Assembly (NCBI GenBank): GCA_018056245.1
Contig: JAGPFZ010000005.1
Span: 1-64,000 of the forward strand
Length of the DNA stretch: 64,000 bases
Source of the DNA: Bacteroidales bacterium
Lineage (GTDB): Bacteria; Bacteroidota; Bacteroidia; Bacteroidales; VadinHA17
Reading direction: 5' to 3'
The position numbers and the translations under genes were made by a program. The notes below the pieces were generated by a model. That model did not search any database. It was given only the letters and a program-made list of their open reading frames with translations, and had not been told where the DNA came from. Of this stretch, positions 17,804 through 26,273 are shown piece after piece (within the stretch, counting starts at the first letter, position 1; every line of letters begins with the position of its first letter).

Positions 17804-18616
17804 ATGAAAACAGTAACCGGAATAAAAGAAATAATAAAACCCGAAAATCTGGTTTATAAAAAATCATCGCTTTTAACTGATAAACCTTTCTCTTACTGTC
17901 CGGGATGCGGGCATAGCACAGCTCACAGGATACTGGCCGAAGTTTTGGAAGAAGAAGGATTGCAAAGCGAGACTATTGGCGTTTGCCCCGTGGGATGTGC
18001 CGTTCTTATGTATGATTTCATGGATATCGATATTCAGGAAGCTGCACATGGTCGTGCTCCAGCCATTGCTACGGCTATAAAACGATTAATGCCTGAAAAA
18101 TTTGTTTTCACCTATCAGGGTGACGGCGATCTGGCAGCTATAGGAACATCCGAATCTATTCACGCATGCAACAGAGGTGAGAATATTCTGATAATATTTA
18201 TAAATAATGGTATCTATGGAATGACAGGCGGACAAATGGCACCGACAACAATACCAGGGATGAAGACTACAACATCTCCTTACGGCAGGGATGTTAAAAC
18301 AATGGGAAATCCCGTTAAGCTGACTGAACTGGTTGCTTTATTGCCCGGGACATGCTATGTTACACGCCAGAGCGTCCATACTCCTGCAGCTGTACGAAAA
18401 ACAAAAAAGGCTTTAAAAAAAGCCGTTGAATATCAGAAAAAAAACATGGGTACAAGCTTTATTGAAATTGTTTCTAACTGTCCGTCCGGATGGAGAATGA
18501 CACCTGTAGAATCTAATAAATGGATGGAAGAAAATATGTTCCCATTCTATCCTCCGGGCGACTTGAAAGTTCCTCAAGAGGATATTAAAAAGACAAAAAA
18601 CAAGAACGAAGAATAA
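17804..18616 (+). CDS. 2-oxoacid:ferredoxin oxidoreductase beta subunit (ThDP-binding)
   Basis: This 270-residue beta subunit binds thiamine diphosphate. Key segments are SYCPGCGHSTAHRILAE, the ThDP-Mg motif region YQGDGDLAAIGTSE through FINNGIYGMTGGQMAPTT, and GNPVKLTELVALLPG. It forms the catalytic core with the alpha subunit upstream. The last residues are Lys-rich. The gamma subunit gene follows after 17 bases. Confidence 0.94.
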   Translation: MKTVTGIKEIIKPENLVYKKSSLLTDKPFSYCPGCGHSTAHRILAEVLEEEGLQSETIGVCPVGCAVLMYDFMDIDIQEAAHGRAPAIATAIKRLMPEKFVFTYQGDGDLAAIGTSESIHACNRGENILIIFINNGIYGMTGGQMAPTTIPGMKTTTSPYGRDVKTMGNPVKLTELVALLPGTCYVTRQSVHTPAAVRKTKKALKKAVEYQKKNMGTSFIEIVSNCPSGWRMTPVESNKWMEENMFPFYPPGDLKVPQEDIKKTKNKNEE

Positions 18617-18633
18617 CCATTATAAAAAATACA

Positions 18634-19176
18634 ATGACTGAAGAGATTATAATAGCAGGTTTCGGAGGACAGGGTGTACTTTCTATGGGAAAGATTATGG
18701 CTTACGCTGCTCTCATGCAGGGGATGGAAGTAAGCTGGATGCCTTCATACGGCCCTGAAATGCGGGGAGGTACTGCAAATGTTACGGTAATAATCAGCAC
18801 GGAAAGAATAAGCTCGCCGATACTCAGAAAGTTTGATACTGCCATTATCCTGAATCAGCAATCTCTGGACAAATTCGAGAATGCGGTCAAACCCGGAGGT
18901 ATACTTATCTATGACGGTAACGGTATTATTAGACATCCCGTAAGAAAAGATATTACAATATACCGAATTGATGCGGTTGAAGAGGCTTCACGTTTAAAAA
19001 GCCCAAGAACTGCTAATATGATCGTTCTCGGAGGATTTTTAAAAGTAAAGCCTTTACTGGAACCTGAAAATGTAATTAAAGGATTAAAAGAAACCCTGCC
19101 GGAAAGATATCATAAGATGATCCCGGAGAATGAAACCGCCCTTAAAAGAGGTATGGAGATTATAAGGAGAGTTTGA
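18634..19176 (+). CDS. 2-oxoacid:ferredoxin oxidoreductase gamma subunit
   Basis: This 180-residue protein is the gamma (KorC/PorG-type) subunit. It carries the family pattern GFGGQGVLSMGKIMAYAA followed by SYGPEMRGGTANVTVIIS and, later, ANMIVLGGFLKVKPLLEPE. It is the last gene of the cluster; the whole complex would couple 2-oxoacid decarboxylation to ferredoxin reduction and acyl-CoA formation in the cytoplasm. Confidence 0.94.
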   Translation: MTEEIIIAGFGGQGVLSMGKIMAYAALMQGMEVSWMPSYGPEMRGGTANVTVIISTERISSPILRKFDTAIILNQQSLDKFENAVKPGGILIYDGNGIIRHPVRKDITIYRIDAVEEASRLKSPRTANMIVLGGFLKVKPLLEPENVIKGLKETLPERYHKMIPENETALKRGMEIIRRV

Positions 19177-19183
19177 TGGATTA

Positions 19184-19231
19184 AGGCGAAGGAGTGAAGA
19201 GGCGAAAGCGCGAATGGGAGAAGGAGCGAGA
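19184..19231. repeat. Purine-rich low-complexity tract
   Basis: Between the gamma subunit and nadD lies a run almost free of pyrimidines on the plus strand, built from GCGAA/GGAG-like units (for example GGCGAAGGAGTGAAGAGGCG). It contrasts with the AT-rich spacers elsewhere. No stem with a T-tail is seen, so it does not look like an intrinsic terminator. Confidence 0.5.
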
Positions 19232-19233
19232 GA

Positions 19234-19839
19234 TTACTTATTGTAAAAGTTCATCTCCTGGATATATTTCCATACTGCAGGGTGAAGGAAATATGACATG
19301 TCTTTCTTCGCTTTTATGCCATTACGAATGAACGTTCCTGAAATTTCGATAATTGGTGCATTTACAAATGTTATATGTGCAATTTCGAGTATCTCATCAA
19401 GAAGAGGGTGCGGAGGCCTAAATGAATTTTTGCGGGGATAAACATAAATATGGCATTGTTTTACAAGTTCTTTTGCATTTTTCCATTTATGAAGAGTGTA
19501 TAAATTGTCCTCTCCCATTATAATTGAAAATTCATTATTGGGATGTTTTTCTTTGAGATAAGTAATCGTGTCGATAGTATAATTTGGAACCGGCAGGTTG
19601 AATTCAATATCGCATGCTCTGAATTTTTCATTTTTATTTATTGCAAGTTCAACCATATATAGTCGATCGCGATCAGATAAAAGTGTTTTTTTATTTTTCA
19701 GGGGATTCTGTGGGCTAACAACGAACCATATCTGATCGAGTTCTGTATATTCAGCCATATAACCCGCTATAGCAATATGGCCTATATGTATAGGATTGAA
19801 AGAACCAAAAAAAAGGCCTGTAAGAGTCTTTTTTGTCAT
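19234..19839 (-). CDS. nadD: Nicotinate-nucleotide adenylyltransferase
   Basis: NadD adenylates nicotinate mononucleotide in NAD synthesis. The 201-residue product starts with the nucleotidyltransferase motif GSFNPIHIGH (residues 12-21), followed by VVSPQNPLKNK, IMGEDNLYTLHKWKN and the C-terminal ISGTFIRNGIK signature. The start overlaps the end of gmk by four bases, so gmk and nadD are translationally coupled, downstream of yicC. Confidence 0.95.
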   Translation of the reverse strand: MTKKTLTGLFFGSFNPIHIGHIAIAGYMAEYTELDQIWFVVSPQNPLKNKKTLLSDRDRLYMVELAINKNEKFRACDIEFNLPVPNYTIDTITYLKEKHPNNEFSIIMGEDNLYTLHKWKNAKELVKQCHIYVYPRKNSFRPPHPLLDEILEIAHITFVNAPIIEISGTFIRNGIKAKKDMSYFLHPAVWKYIQEMNFYNK

Positions 19840-20402
19840 GAGTTTAAAAATTTACTGACAACCGAATATGCTTCCTGTTTTGCTTTTTCCAGATCATCAT
19901 TAATAATTATCGCGTCGAAAAAATCTGCATATTTCATTTCTATCTTTGCTTTTTCCACCCTGATTTTTATTTTTTCCGGGCTGTCGGTTCCCCTTTTTAT
20001 AAGTCGTTTTTCGAGTTCTTCCACCGATGGCGGCATAATAAATACAGATAATGCATTAGACCCAAAAATATTTTTTAGAGAAATGCCGCCTTTCACATCA
20101 ACATCGAATAGAACATTCTTACCTTTATTCCATATTCTTTCAAGCTCGCTTTTTAGTGTTCCATAAAGTTGCCCTTCATAGACTTCCTCCCATTCCACAA
20201 ATTCTCCATTTTTAATTTTTTCTCTGAACTCTTCAGTAGTAAGAAAATAGTAATCTATACCGTTCTTTTCATTTCCCCTTGGCTGCCTTGTTGTAGCCGA
20301 AACCGAAAATTCCAGATTTAACCCGCTTGCAAGAAGATAGCTGGCAATTGTTGATTTGCCTGCACCGGAAGGAGCCGATATTATAACTGCTTTACGTTCC
20401 AA
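19836..20402 (-). CDS. gmk: Guanylate kinase
   Basis: Gmk phosphorylates GMP to GDP. The 188-residue protein has the P-loop SAPSGAGKST (about 9-18), the GMP-binding pattern SVSATTRQPRGNEKNGIDYY and GEFVEWEEVYEGQLYGTL, then LFDVDVKGG. Length is standard. It overlaps nadD downstream and lies 51 bases after yicC, an arrangement common in Bacteroidota. Confidence 0.97.
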   Translation of the reverse strand: MERKAVIISAPSGAGKSTIASYLLASGLNLEFSVSATTRQPRGNEKNGIDYYFLTTEEFREKIKNGEFVEWEEVYEGQLYGTLKSELERIWNKGKNVLFDVDVKGGISLKNIFGSNALSVFIMPPSVEELEKRLIKRGTDSPEKIKIRVEKAKIEMKYADFFDAIIINDDLEKAKQEAYSVVSKFLNS

Positions 20403-20453
20403 ACCTGATTTATAATTAATTTGGGATTAAATTATTATGTATAATCAATATTT

Positions 20454-21329
20454 CTACAATATATTAAGTAATTGTTCCTTAACTTTTTCCAGTTCATCTT
20501 TCATATTCACAACTATCTTCTGTATTGCGACATCATTAGCTTTTGATCCAATAGTATTTATTTCTCTTCCTATTTCCTGTGCGATGAAACCAAGAAGCTT
20601 CCCGTTTGATGAAGGCGACGAAAGCATTTCAAGAAAATAATCGCAATGCTGTTTCAGCCTTACTTTTTCCTCATTTATATCGAGTTTTTCAATGTAGTAA
20701 ATTATTTCCTGTTCTAACCGGTTTTTGTCAATTTTATCCGGCTGAATATTTTCCTCAAGCAACATAATAAGTTTTCTTCTTTCTTTTTCAAGCCTGGCAG
20801 GTTCCAGTTCTTGTATAAAATCAATTGATTTTAATATTTTGTTAATAGCACTCACTATATCTTTTTCAAGAGCTTTCCCCTCCTCAATCCGAAACCGGTT
20901 GAGTACATTTATTGCCTCGTTAATGAGATCGACTAAAATTTTCCAGTCTTCCTCTTCGATCTCCTGTTTTTCAGGGCGCAGAGTATCCGGAAGGCGGAGT
21001 ATCGAAATTAAAGCCTGTTCGGTAAGTTCAATTCCAAGCTCTTCTGCTATTTCGGCCATCTGTGCATAATAGCTTTTGACTGCGGGTTTATTGATTACAG
21101 AAAATGATTCATTATCAAAAGCATCGAAAAAAATAGCTATGTCTATTTTCCCCCTTTCCAACCTCTGACTTAATATATTTCTAATTTCAGGTTCCTTGTC
21201 CCTCAGGAGCAGAGGTAACCTTGTGACAATATCAAGCTGTTTGGAATTAAGAGACCTGATCTCAACCGTTATTTTTCTATGTGATGTTTCAGCAGTTGCC
21301 TTACCGAAGCCAGTCATTGATTTTATCAT
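20454..21329 (-). CDS. YicC-family endoribonuclease
   Basis: This 291-residue protein begins MIKSMTGFGKA, the diagnostic YicC N-terminus; an ATG three codons further upstream is less likely for that reason. The C-terminus has the typical DUF1732 stretch GKLLGFIAQEIGREINTIGS followed by VVNMKDELEKVKEQL. YicC-type proteins are reported RNases in other bacteria. It heads the yicC-gmk-nadD operon. Confidence 0.93.
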   Translation of the reverse strand: MIKSMTGFGKATAETSHRKITVEIRSLNSKQLDIVTRLPLLLRDKEPEIRNILSQRLERGKIDIAIFFDAFDNESFSVINKPAVKSYYAQMAEIAEELGIELTEQALISILRLPDTLRPEKQEIEEEDWKILVDLINEAINVLNRFRIEEGKALEKDIVSAINKILKSIDFIQELEPARLEKERRKLIMLLEENIQPDKIDKNRLEQEIIYYIEKLDINEEKVRLKQHCDYFLEMLSSPSSNGKLLGFIAQEIGREINTIGSKANDVAIQKIVVNMKDELEKVKEQLLNIL

Positions 21330-21868
21330 CTCAATCAAATGATTTTTGTAATATTAGTGAAGTAAATTTAAAACTCCTTGATATATTTAACAACTTTTTT
21401 CTTTTTCCACTTACTGCTTTATAATAAACGCATAAAAGAATCTTTCTGCCAATTCACCTTTACAAGATAGTAACATGTAACTTTCGCTTCTATTATACGA
21501 AATGTTAAATACGCAAGTGGAATTCATATAATTCATTTAATAAAACAAGCGGAATGAAAAATTTTCAAATGACATTGCCAAACCGGCAAGATTACGGCAG
21601 AATGAAGTATAAAATTTCTTTCTCAACCTGTGGCAGGTCATTTCATAACAATTAAAAACAAAATAGACGGCAAAGGAAATGAATAATCGGCCGTTATCAA
21701 AGAAATCTTCGAAAACATTTTTTCTCTCAGATGCGAAGTATTTTTTAAATTCCATGTTTATTTCAGAATGGTTATTTCCATATACTCTTTAAAAGAGGGA
21801 GAGAGAATAAGCGGAATTGAAAAAATAAGTGTATTTTGCAAAAAAATAAATAAAAGAATAATCTTGTT
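21330..21868. other. Intergenic region between yicC and the DUF3078 gene
   Basis: This is the longest stretch without a confident gene (about 530 bases). A 72-codon minus-strand frame (21537-21755) is present, but its Phe/Cys-rich product resembles no family. I see no clear -7 element or terminator. Divergent promoters for yicC and the DUF3078 gene must lie here. Confidence 0.5.
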
Positions 21869-23665
21869 ATGATGAAGAAAAGGCCGTTTTTTCTTATTTC
21901 AACGTTATGCTTTTTATTTTCTGTAACGTTTTTATGGGGTCAGGAACTACCTTTAAAAGAATTAGACAGTAGTCTTCTGAAGGACTCTCTTTCGAAAATG
22001 GGTTTTTATGTGAAACCAGTTCAGACGAAGGCTGGTATAATGTTTACAACTGAAGAAGCTATAAAATACTTGCAGGAAAAATATAATTCGGGCTACTGGA
22101 GGAATTTATCAGAACCACTGCGAGTTGCAATTGGGCAACTTTTATTTTATGCTACAAACAAGCCTTTTGATTCGGTTAAAGTATTTCTTGAAAAATACCC
22201 TTACGATTCAATTAATATACCTCCCGAAAAATTTTATGTATTCGATACAATCAGAGTAAAAATTCCAGTGGTGCTACCCGGTTCGTTTACCAGGATTGCC
22301 GATTCTCTTTTTTATATCCAGAAGATTGATTCACTCGAATCCGATACTATCAGGAGTAAAAATATATTAAGCCCTGCTTCTGTCATAATATTGAAAGATA
22401 CATGTCTTTTGATCGTTAAAGATACATTGAAAGAATATAAACCACCTACCGAATTACATCCTTTTAAGGTTTACAAAAATCCTTTTCTTGGTGATTCGCT
22501 TTCATCGGCAGTAAAGGCATTAACTGATTATATTGAAGAAAGAGATTCAACAATAATTGTATTTAAGGGTGCTTCATCGGATGAACTTCCGATATGGCTC
22601 AACTCAAAGAGCAAAACAATGAGTCGGTACTGGCTTAGAAACGAATATGACGATTCGGTGACTGTATGGTTGGGAAGTATTGGGAGAGACACTATAGGTA
22701 TTTATCTGGAAGAGGGTATAATGTTTCGTAGACTGGCGAAACATACAAATATTTCCGATGCACAGCTTAATATTAAAGAGATTAATAGCCGTCAACTTCA
22801 GGAATTAAATAAAATATATGTTAAACCGCGATATTGGAAATACCGATCGGAAGCAACATTTGTGTTAAATCAGGCAAGGCAGTCGAACTGGGTAAAAGGA
22901 GGAGAAAACAGCATCTCGACTACAATGGATATTACCAGTTTTGCAGATTATGAAAATAAGGAACAAAAACTTATTTCAAATAATTTTGTCAGGTTGAAGT
23001 ACGGGCTCATTAAACAGGGTGATAAGCGTATAAGAAAAAATCTCGATCTTTTAGAAACTAACTCAAAGTTGAATCACAAAGCTTTCGGTAAGTTCGATAT
23101 AAGCGCTACCATGCTCTTTAAAACGCAAATTTCAAAAGGTTATAATTATCCGAACGATTCGATTCCGGTATCAAAATTTTTTAATCCCGCCATACTTACC
23201 CTCGGTCTGGGGCTCGATTACAAGCCAAATAAGACAATCTCGATAAATGTTGCACCTCTATCGTATAAGGCGACTTTTGTTCCGGATACTGCCGGCATTG
23301 ACCAGACTCAGTACGGTGTTCCAAAAAATAAGCGCTCCTTACATGAGCCCGGGGCAAGTGCACAGATAAATAGCGAACTACGTTTGTTGAAAAAAATCAA
23401 CATGGTCAATAGAATTCAGCTTTTTACCAACTATACGCATAATCCTCAAAATATAGATATTGACTGGGAGATGATTTTAAATGTGCAGCTCAACTGGTTT
23501 ACTGATTTGAGACTTAATACGCACCTTATTTTTGACGATGATACGAAAACTGTAGTAAATGACAAGGAAGGGAAACCGATTATTGGGCCAGATGGTCAAC
23601 CTAAAAAGACTGCAAGGATACAATTCAAGGAACTGCTCGGTGTGTCGTTTGTTTTCAGGTTTTGA
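21869..23665 (+). CDS. DUF3078 outer-membrane-associated protein
   Basis: This 598-residue protein has a clear signal peptide (about 1-24; two ATG codons in a row make the exact start uncertain by one residue). The C-terminal 300 residues match the Bacteroidota DUF3078 family: WKYRSEATFVLNQARQSNW, VKGGENSISTTMDI and repeated amphipathic strands ending in FVFRF, which suggests a beta-barrel. The N-terminal half is not recognised. Function is unknown. It is convergent with the next gene, 17 bases apart. Confidence 0.87.
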   Translation: MMKKRPFFLISTLCFLFSVTFLWGQELPLKELDSSLLKDSLSKMGFYVKPVQTKAGIMFTTEEAIKYLQEKYNSGYWRNLSEPLRVAIGQLLFYATNKPFDSVKVFLEKYPYDSINIPPEKFYVFDTIRVKIPVVLPGSFTRIADSLFYIQKIDSLESDTIRSKNILSPASVIILKDTCLLIVKDTLKEYKPPTELHPFKVYKNPFLGDSLSSAVKALTDYIEERDSTIIVFKGASSDELPIWLNSKSKTMSRYWLRNEYDDSVTVWLGSIGRDTIGIYLEEGIMFRRLAKHTNISDAQLNIKEINSRQLQELNKIYVKPRYWKYRSEATFVLNQARQSNWVKGGENSISTTMDITSFADYENKEQKLISNNFVRLKYGLIKQGDKRIRKNLDLLETNSKLNHKAFGKFDISATMLFKTQISKGYNYPNDSIPVSKFFNPAILTLGLGLDYKPNKTISINVAPLSYKATFVPDTAGIDQTQYGVPKNKRSLHEPGASAQINSELRLLKKINMVNRIQLFTNYTHNPQNIDIDWEMILNVQLNWFTDLRLNTHLIFDDDTKTVVNDKEGKPIIGPDGQPKKTARIQFKELLGVSFVFRF

Positions 23666-23682
23666 ATAAGTCTTTAGAAAAT

Positions 23683-24801
23683 TTAAATTTCTTTTTGATA
23701 AATTCGGAATACTTTAGATACTTTTCCGCCGACTCGTTCGTATTCATGTCTTGTTCTTTTGTTTGTTTCGAGAATAAGGTGACTGTTAACTGTTTGCATT
23801 TTATACCTTTTAGCTGATTCGTAAATTTTTGTTGCCATCATTACATCGAGTCCCTGTTCCCGGAATTCTTTTCTTATACCGCCTAGTAACATTAAAAGGC
23901 TTTTGGAATTTTTCGACTCCTTGAGTATATGAAAAAAGCCGAAAGGTAAAAGTCGTCCTTTTGCTTTTATAATACCAGCGCTCGGATCGGGTATCCCTAC
24001 CATAAAAGCAACAACTTCATTATTATGTTCGACCATTTTTACAAAATGAGGGTCGAGAATCGGAAAATACCTTGCAGCCAACTCTTTCTTTTCTTCATCA
24101 TCCATCGGGACATAACCGTAAATATCCAGATAAGTCTGGTTCATAACTTCAAGGGCTGGAACGACATAAGGCTTAAGTTCCTTCTTTGATTTAAATTCAA
24201 TCAGCCCGAAAGATATGTTTTTCTTAATCTTGGAAATACGGTCATATACTTCAGGGAGTTTTTCCGGTAGCTGAACAAAGTAGTTTACAAGGTCGATTTT
24301 TTTAATATACCCTTCCTTTTCCACCATTTTCGGTAGATAAGGCTCATTGTTTGGACTGGCAATAAACTGCGGATACTCAAATCCCTCTATCTGAAAACCC
24401 TGCGGGTTTTTATCGGAAAAACCGAGTGGCCCAATAAGCTTTACCATTCCTTTTTCTTTTGCCCACTCTTCAACTTTTTGGAGAAGAGCATGAACTATCT
24501 CCTGATCTTCATAACATTCCATAAATGAAAACCGGCCATAATCTTCATTATGAATCTTGTTATAAAGTCTGTGAATAATGCCCATGATTCTTCCCACAGG
24601 AATTTTGCCCCGGTAAGCAATATACATCACTGTGTCGGTGTGCTGAAACGATTTATTTTTTTTCGGATTAAAAAAATTCCATTCATCTATATAGAGGGGT
24701 GGAAGCCAATTCTTGTTATTCTTATGTACTTTTTCTGGAAGATATATGAAATCACGTAAATCTTTCTTAGTATGTACTTCTTTAATAATCAGTTCATTCA
24801 T
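23683..24801 (-). CDS. GNAT-like N-acetyltransferase family protein
   Basis: This 372-residue cytoplasmic protein belongs to a Bacteroidota family of double-length GNAT-like proteins. Visible segments are DLRDFIYLPEKVHKNNKNW, the central YIAYRGKIPVGRIMGIIH and IGPLGFSDKNPQGFQIEG, and near the C-terminus GIRKEFREQGLDVMMATKIY, which resembles an acetyl-CoA loop. The substrate is unknown; related proteins are sometimes mislabelled GTP cyclohydrolase. It is followed upstream on the same strand by the UbiA gene after about 85 bases. Confidence 0.8.
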   Translation of the reverse strand: MNELIIKEVHTKKDLRDFIYLPEKVHKNNKNWLPPLYIDEWNFFNPKKNKSFQHTDTVMYIAYRGKIPVGRIMGIIHRLYNKIHNEDYGRFSFMECYEDQEIVHALLQKVEEWAKEKGMVKLIGPLGFSDKNPQGFQIEGFEYPQFIASPNNEPYLPKMVEKEGYIKKIDLVNYFVQLPEKLPEVYDRISKIKKNISFGLIEFKSKKELKPYVVPALEVMNQTYLDIYGYVPMDDEEKKELAARYFPILDPHFVKMVEHNNEVVAFMVGIPDPSAGIIKAKGRLLPFGFFHILKESKNSKSLLMLLGGIRKEFREQGLDVMMATKIYESAKRYKMQTVNSHLILETNKRTRHEYERVGGKVSKVFRIYQKEI

Positions 24802-24885
24802 CTCAGAGATATTTTAAATATCATGCAAGTAATAAAAAATTATTCCAATTATATCATTTCCGGAGTTGTTTCCTGTCGGGTTACA

Positions 24886-25755
24886 TTAAATAAAAAGGTC
24901 TATAATTACAAAACATGCAAAGATAATGCTTGCCAGTCCATTTGTAGTTTCAAATGCAATATTTACTTTACTTATATCATCAGGTTTGACAATTATATGT
25001 TGATATATGAGCAGAATAATAAAAGCAGATGCACCAATCCAATATAGGAATCCTGATTTACTGATTATTCCTGCAATGACAGTAAGCAGTATCGTTATCG
25101 AATGGGAGATGATTGAAATAAGAAGTGCATTTTTCCTGCCAACTTTTGAAGGTATCGAATAAAGATTTTTCTCCCTGTCGAACTCATCATCCTGAAGGGA
25201 ATAGATTATATCGAATCCCCCTACCCATGTCAGTACTATAAAAGAATATATAACTGGCAGAATGTCGAAACGGCCCGTAACAGATATATATGCGCCTATA
25301 GGCGCAAGGCTTAAGCTTAAACCAAGAATGAAATGGCAAAATGCTGTAAATCTCTTGGTAAAACTGTACCCAAGTATTACGAGCAAAGCTACCGGTGACA
25401 GGATTAAAGTGAGCCGATTGATGAAGCCTGCAGAAATCATGAATAACAAAGAATTTATTATTACATACATGAGCGCCGATCTCTTGCTCATCTTCCCTGA
25501 AGGAAGTTCGCGTGAGGCCGTTCGCGGGTTCATGGCATCATATTTTTCATCTGCATATCTATTGAATGCCAGTGCCGCACTTCGGGCAAATACCATGCAT
25601 AACAATACAAGTAAAAGGATTTTCAGGCTGAAATCGTAATCTGGATTGGCGACTCCAAGCGAAAAGCCAATTAATGCAAAAGGAAGTGCAAAGACAGTAT
25701 GGCTGAATTTTATAAAACGGAAATAATTATTTACTGATTCAGATACTTTGGTCAT
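24886..25755 (-). CDS. UbiA-family polyprenyltransferase (candidate MqnP)
   Basis: This 289-residue integral membrane protein is a UbiA-type aromatic prenyltransferase. The two Asp-rich motifs are N65-x3-D69-x3-D73 (NRYADEKYD) and DDEFD in SLQDDEFDREKNLYSIP. I chose the ATG at 25755, where MTKVSESVNNYFRFIKFSH gives a standard start; an upstream frame adds 18 poorly conserved residues. The start overlaps the macrodomain gene by 17 bases. Since mqnA is in the same window, this enzyme may be the MqnP prenyltransferase of futalosine menaquinone synthesis; that role is inferred. Confidence 0.88.
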   Translation of the reverse strand: MTKVSESVNNYFRFIKFSHTVFALPFALIGFSLGVANPDYDFSLKILLLVLLCMVFARSAALAFNRYADEKYDAMNPRTASRELPSGKMSKRSALMYVIINSLLFMISAGFINRLTLILSPVALLVILGYSFTKRFTAFCHFILGLSLSLAPIGAYISVTGRFDILPVIYSFIVLTWVGGFDIIYSLQDDEFDREKNLYSIPSKVGRKNALLISIISHSITILLTVIAGIISKSGFLYWIGASAFIILLIYQHIIVKPDDISKVNIAFETTNGLASIIFACFVIIDLFI

Positions 25756-26266
25756 TTTTTTCAAGAAGCTTTTGATAAATCCCGTAGCTTTCATCGTCAT
25801 AAGCCACAAAGATTACTTTTTCCGGAAGCCGATTTTTCGTCATGAAATGTTTTGTTTCACTCACCGCTATAACAGCTGCGAGGTCTTTCGGGAATCCATA
25901 TATTCCTGTTGATATTCCCGGGAATGCTATTGTTTTGATCTTGTTTTTTTCGGCCAGCTCAAGTGATTCACGGTAGCATGAAGCAAGCAGTTCAGGCTCA
26001 TTGGATATTCCTCCATGCCATACCGGGCCTACAGTGTGAATGATAAATTTAGCTTTCAGTTTGTATCCTGAAGTCAATCTGGCTTTGCCTGTTTCACATC
26101 TTCCGATCTTTCTACATTCTTCAAGCAATTCTGGTCCTGCCGCCTTATGTATTGCACCGTCAACACCGCCGCCGCCCAGAAGTGAGTTGTTTGCAGCATT
26201 CACAATAGCATCAACATCCATTTTGGTAATGTCGCCCTTAATAACTTCAAGTTTTTTTTCTGCCAT
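25739..26266 (-). CDS. Macrodomain protein (O-acetyl-ADP-ribose deacetylase-like)
   Basis: This 175-residue protein is a MacroD/YmdB-type macrodomain, which hydrolyses ADP-ribose esters or removes ADP-ribose from proteins. Hallmarks are GDITKMDVDAIVNAANNS, the loop LLGGGGVDGAIHKAAGPEL and the second loop FPGISTGIYGFP. It overlaps the UbiA gene at its 3' end and lies seven bases after pheT, so pheT, macrodomain and ubiA probably form one operon. Confidence 0.95.
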   Translation of the reverse strand: MAEKKLEVIKGDITKMDVDAIVNAANNSLLGGGGVDGAIHKAAGPELLEECRKIGRCETGKARLTSGYKLKAKFIIHTVGPVWHGGISNEPELLASCYRESLELAEKNKIKTIAFPGISTGIYGFPKDLAAVIAVSETKHFMTKNRLPEKVIFVAYDDESYGIYQKLLEKNDQSI

Positions 26267-26273
26267 GGGATAA

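Noticed and set aside
21537..21755. 72-codon minus-strand ORF in the yicC-DUF3078 gap
   Set aside because: No recognisable family, Phe/Cys-rich composition, no promoter or operon context. I mention it only as the single sizeable frame in that gap.
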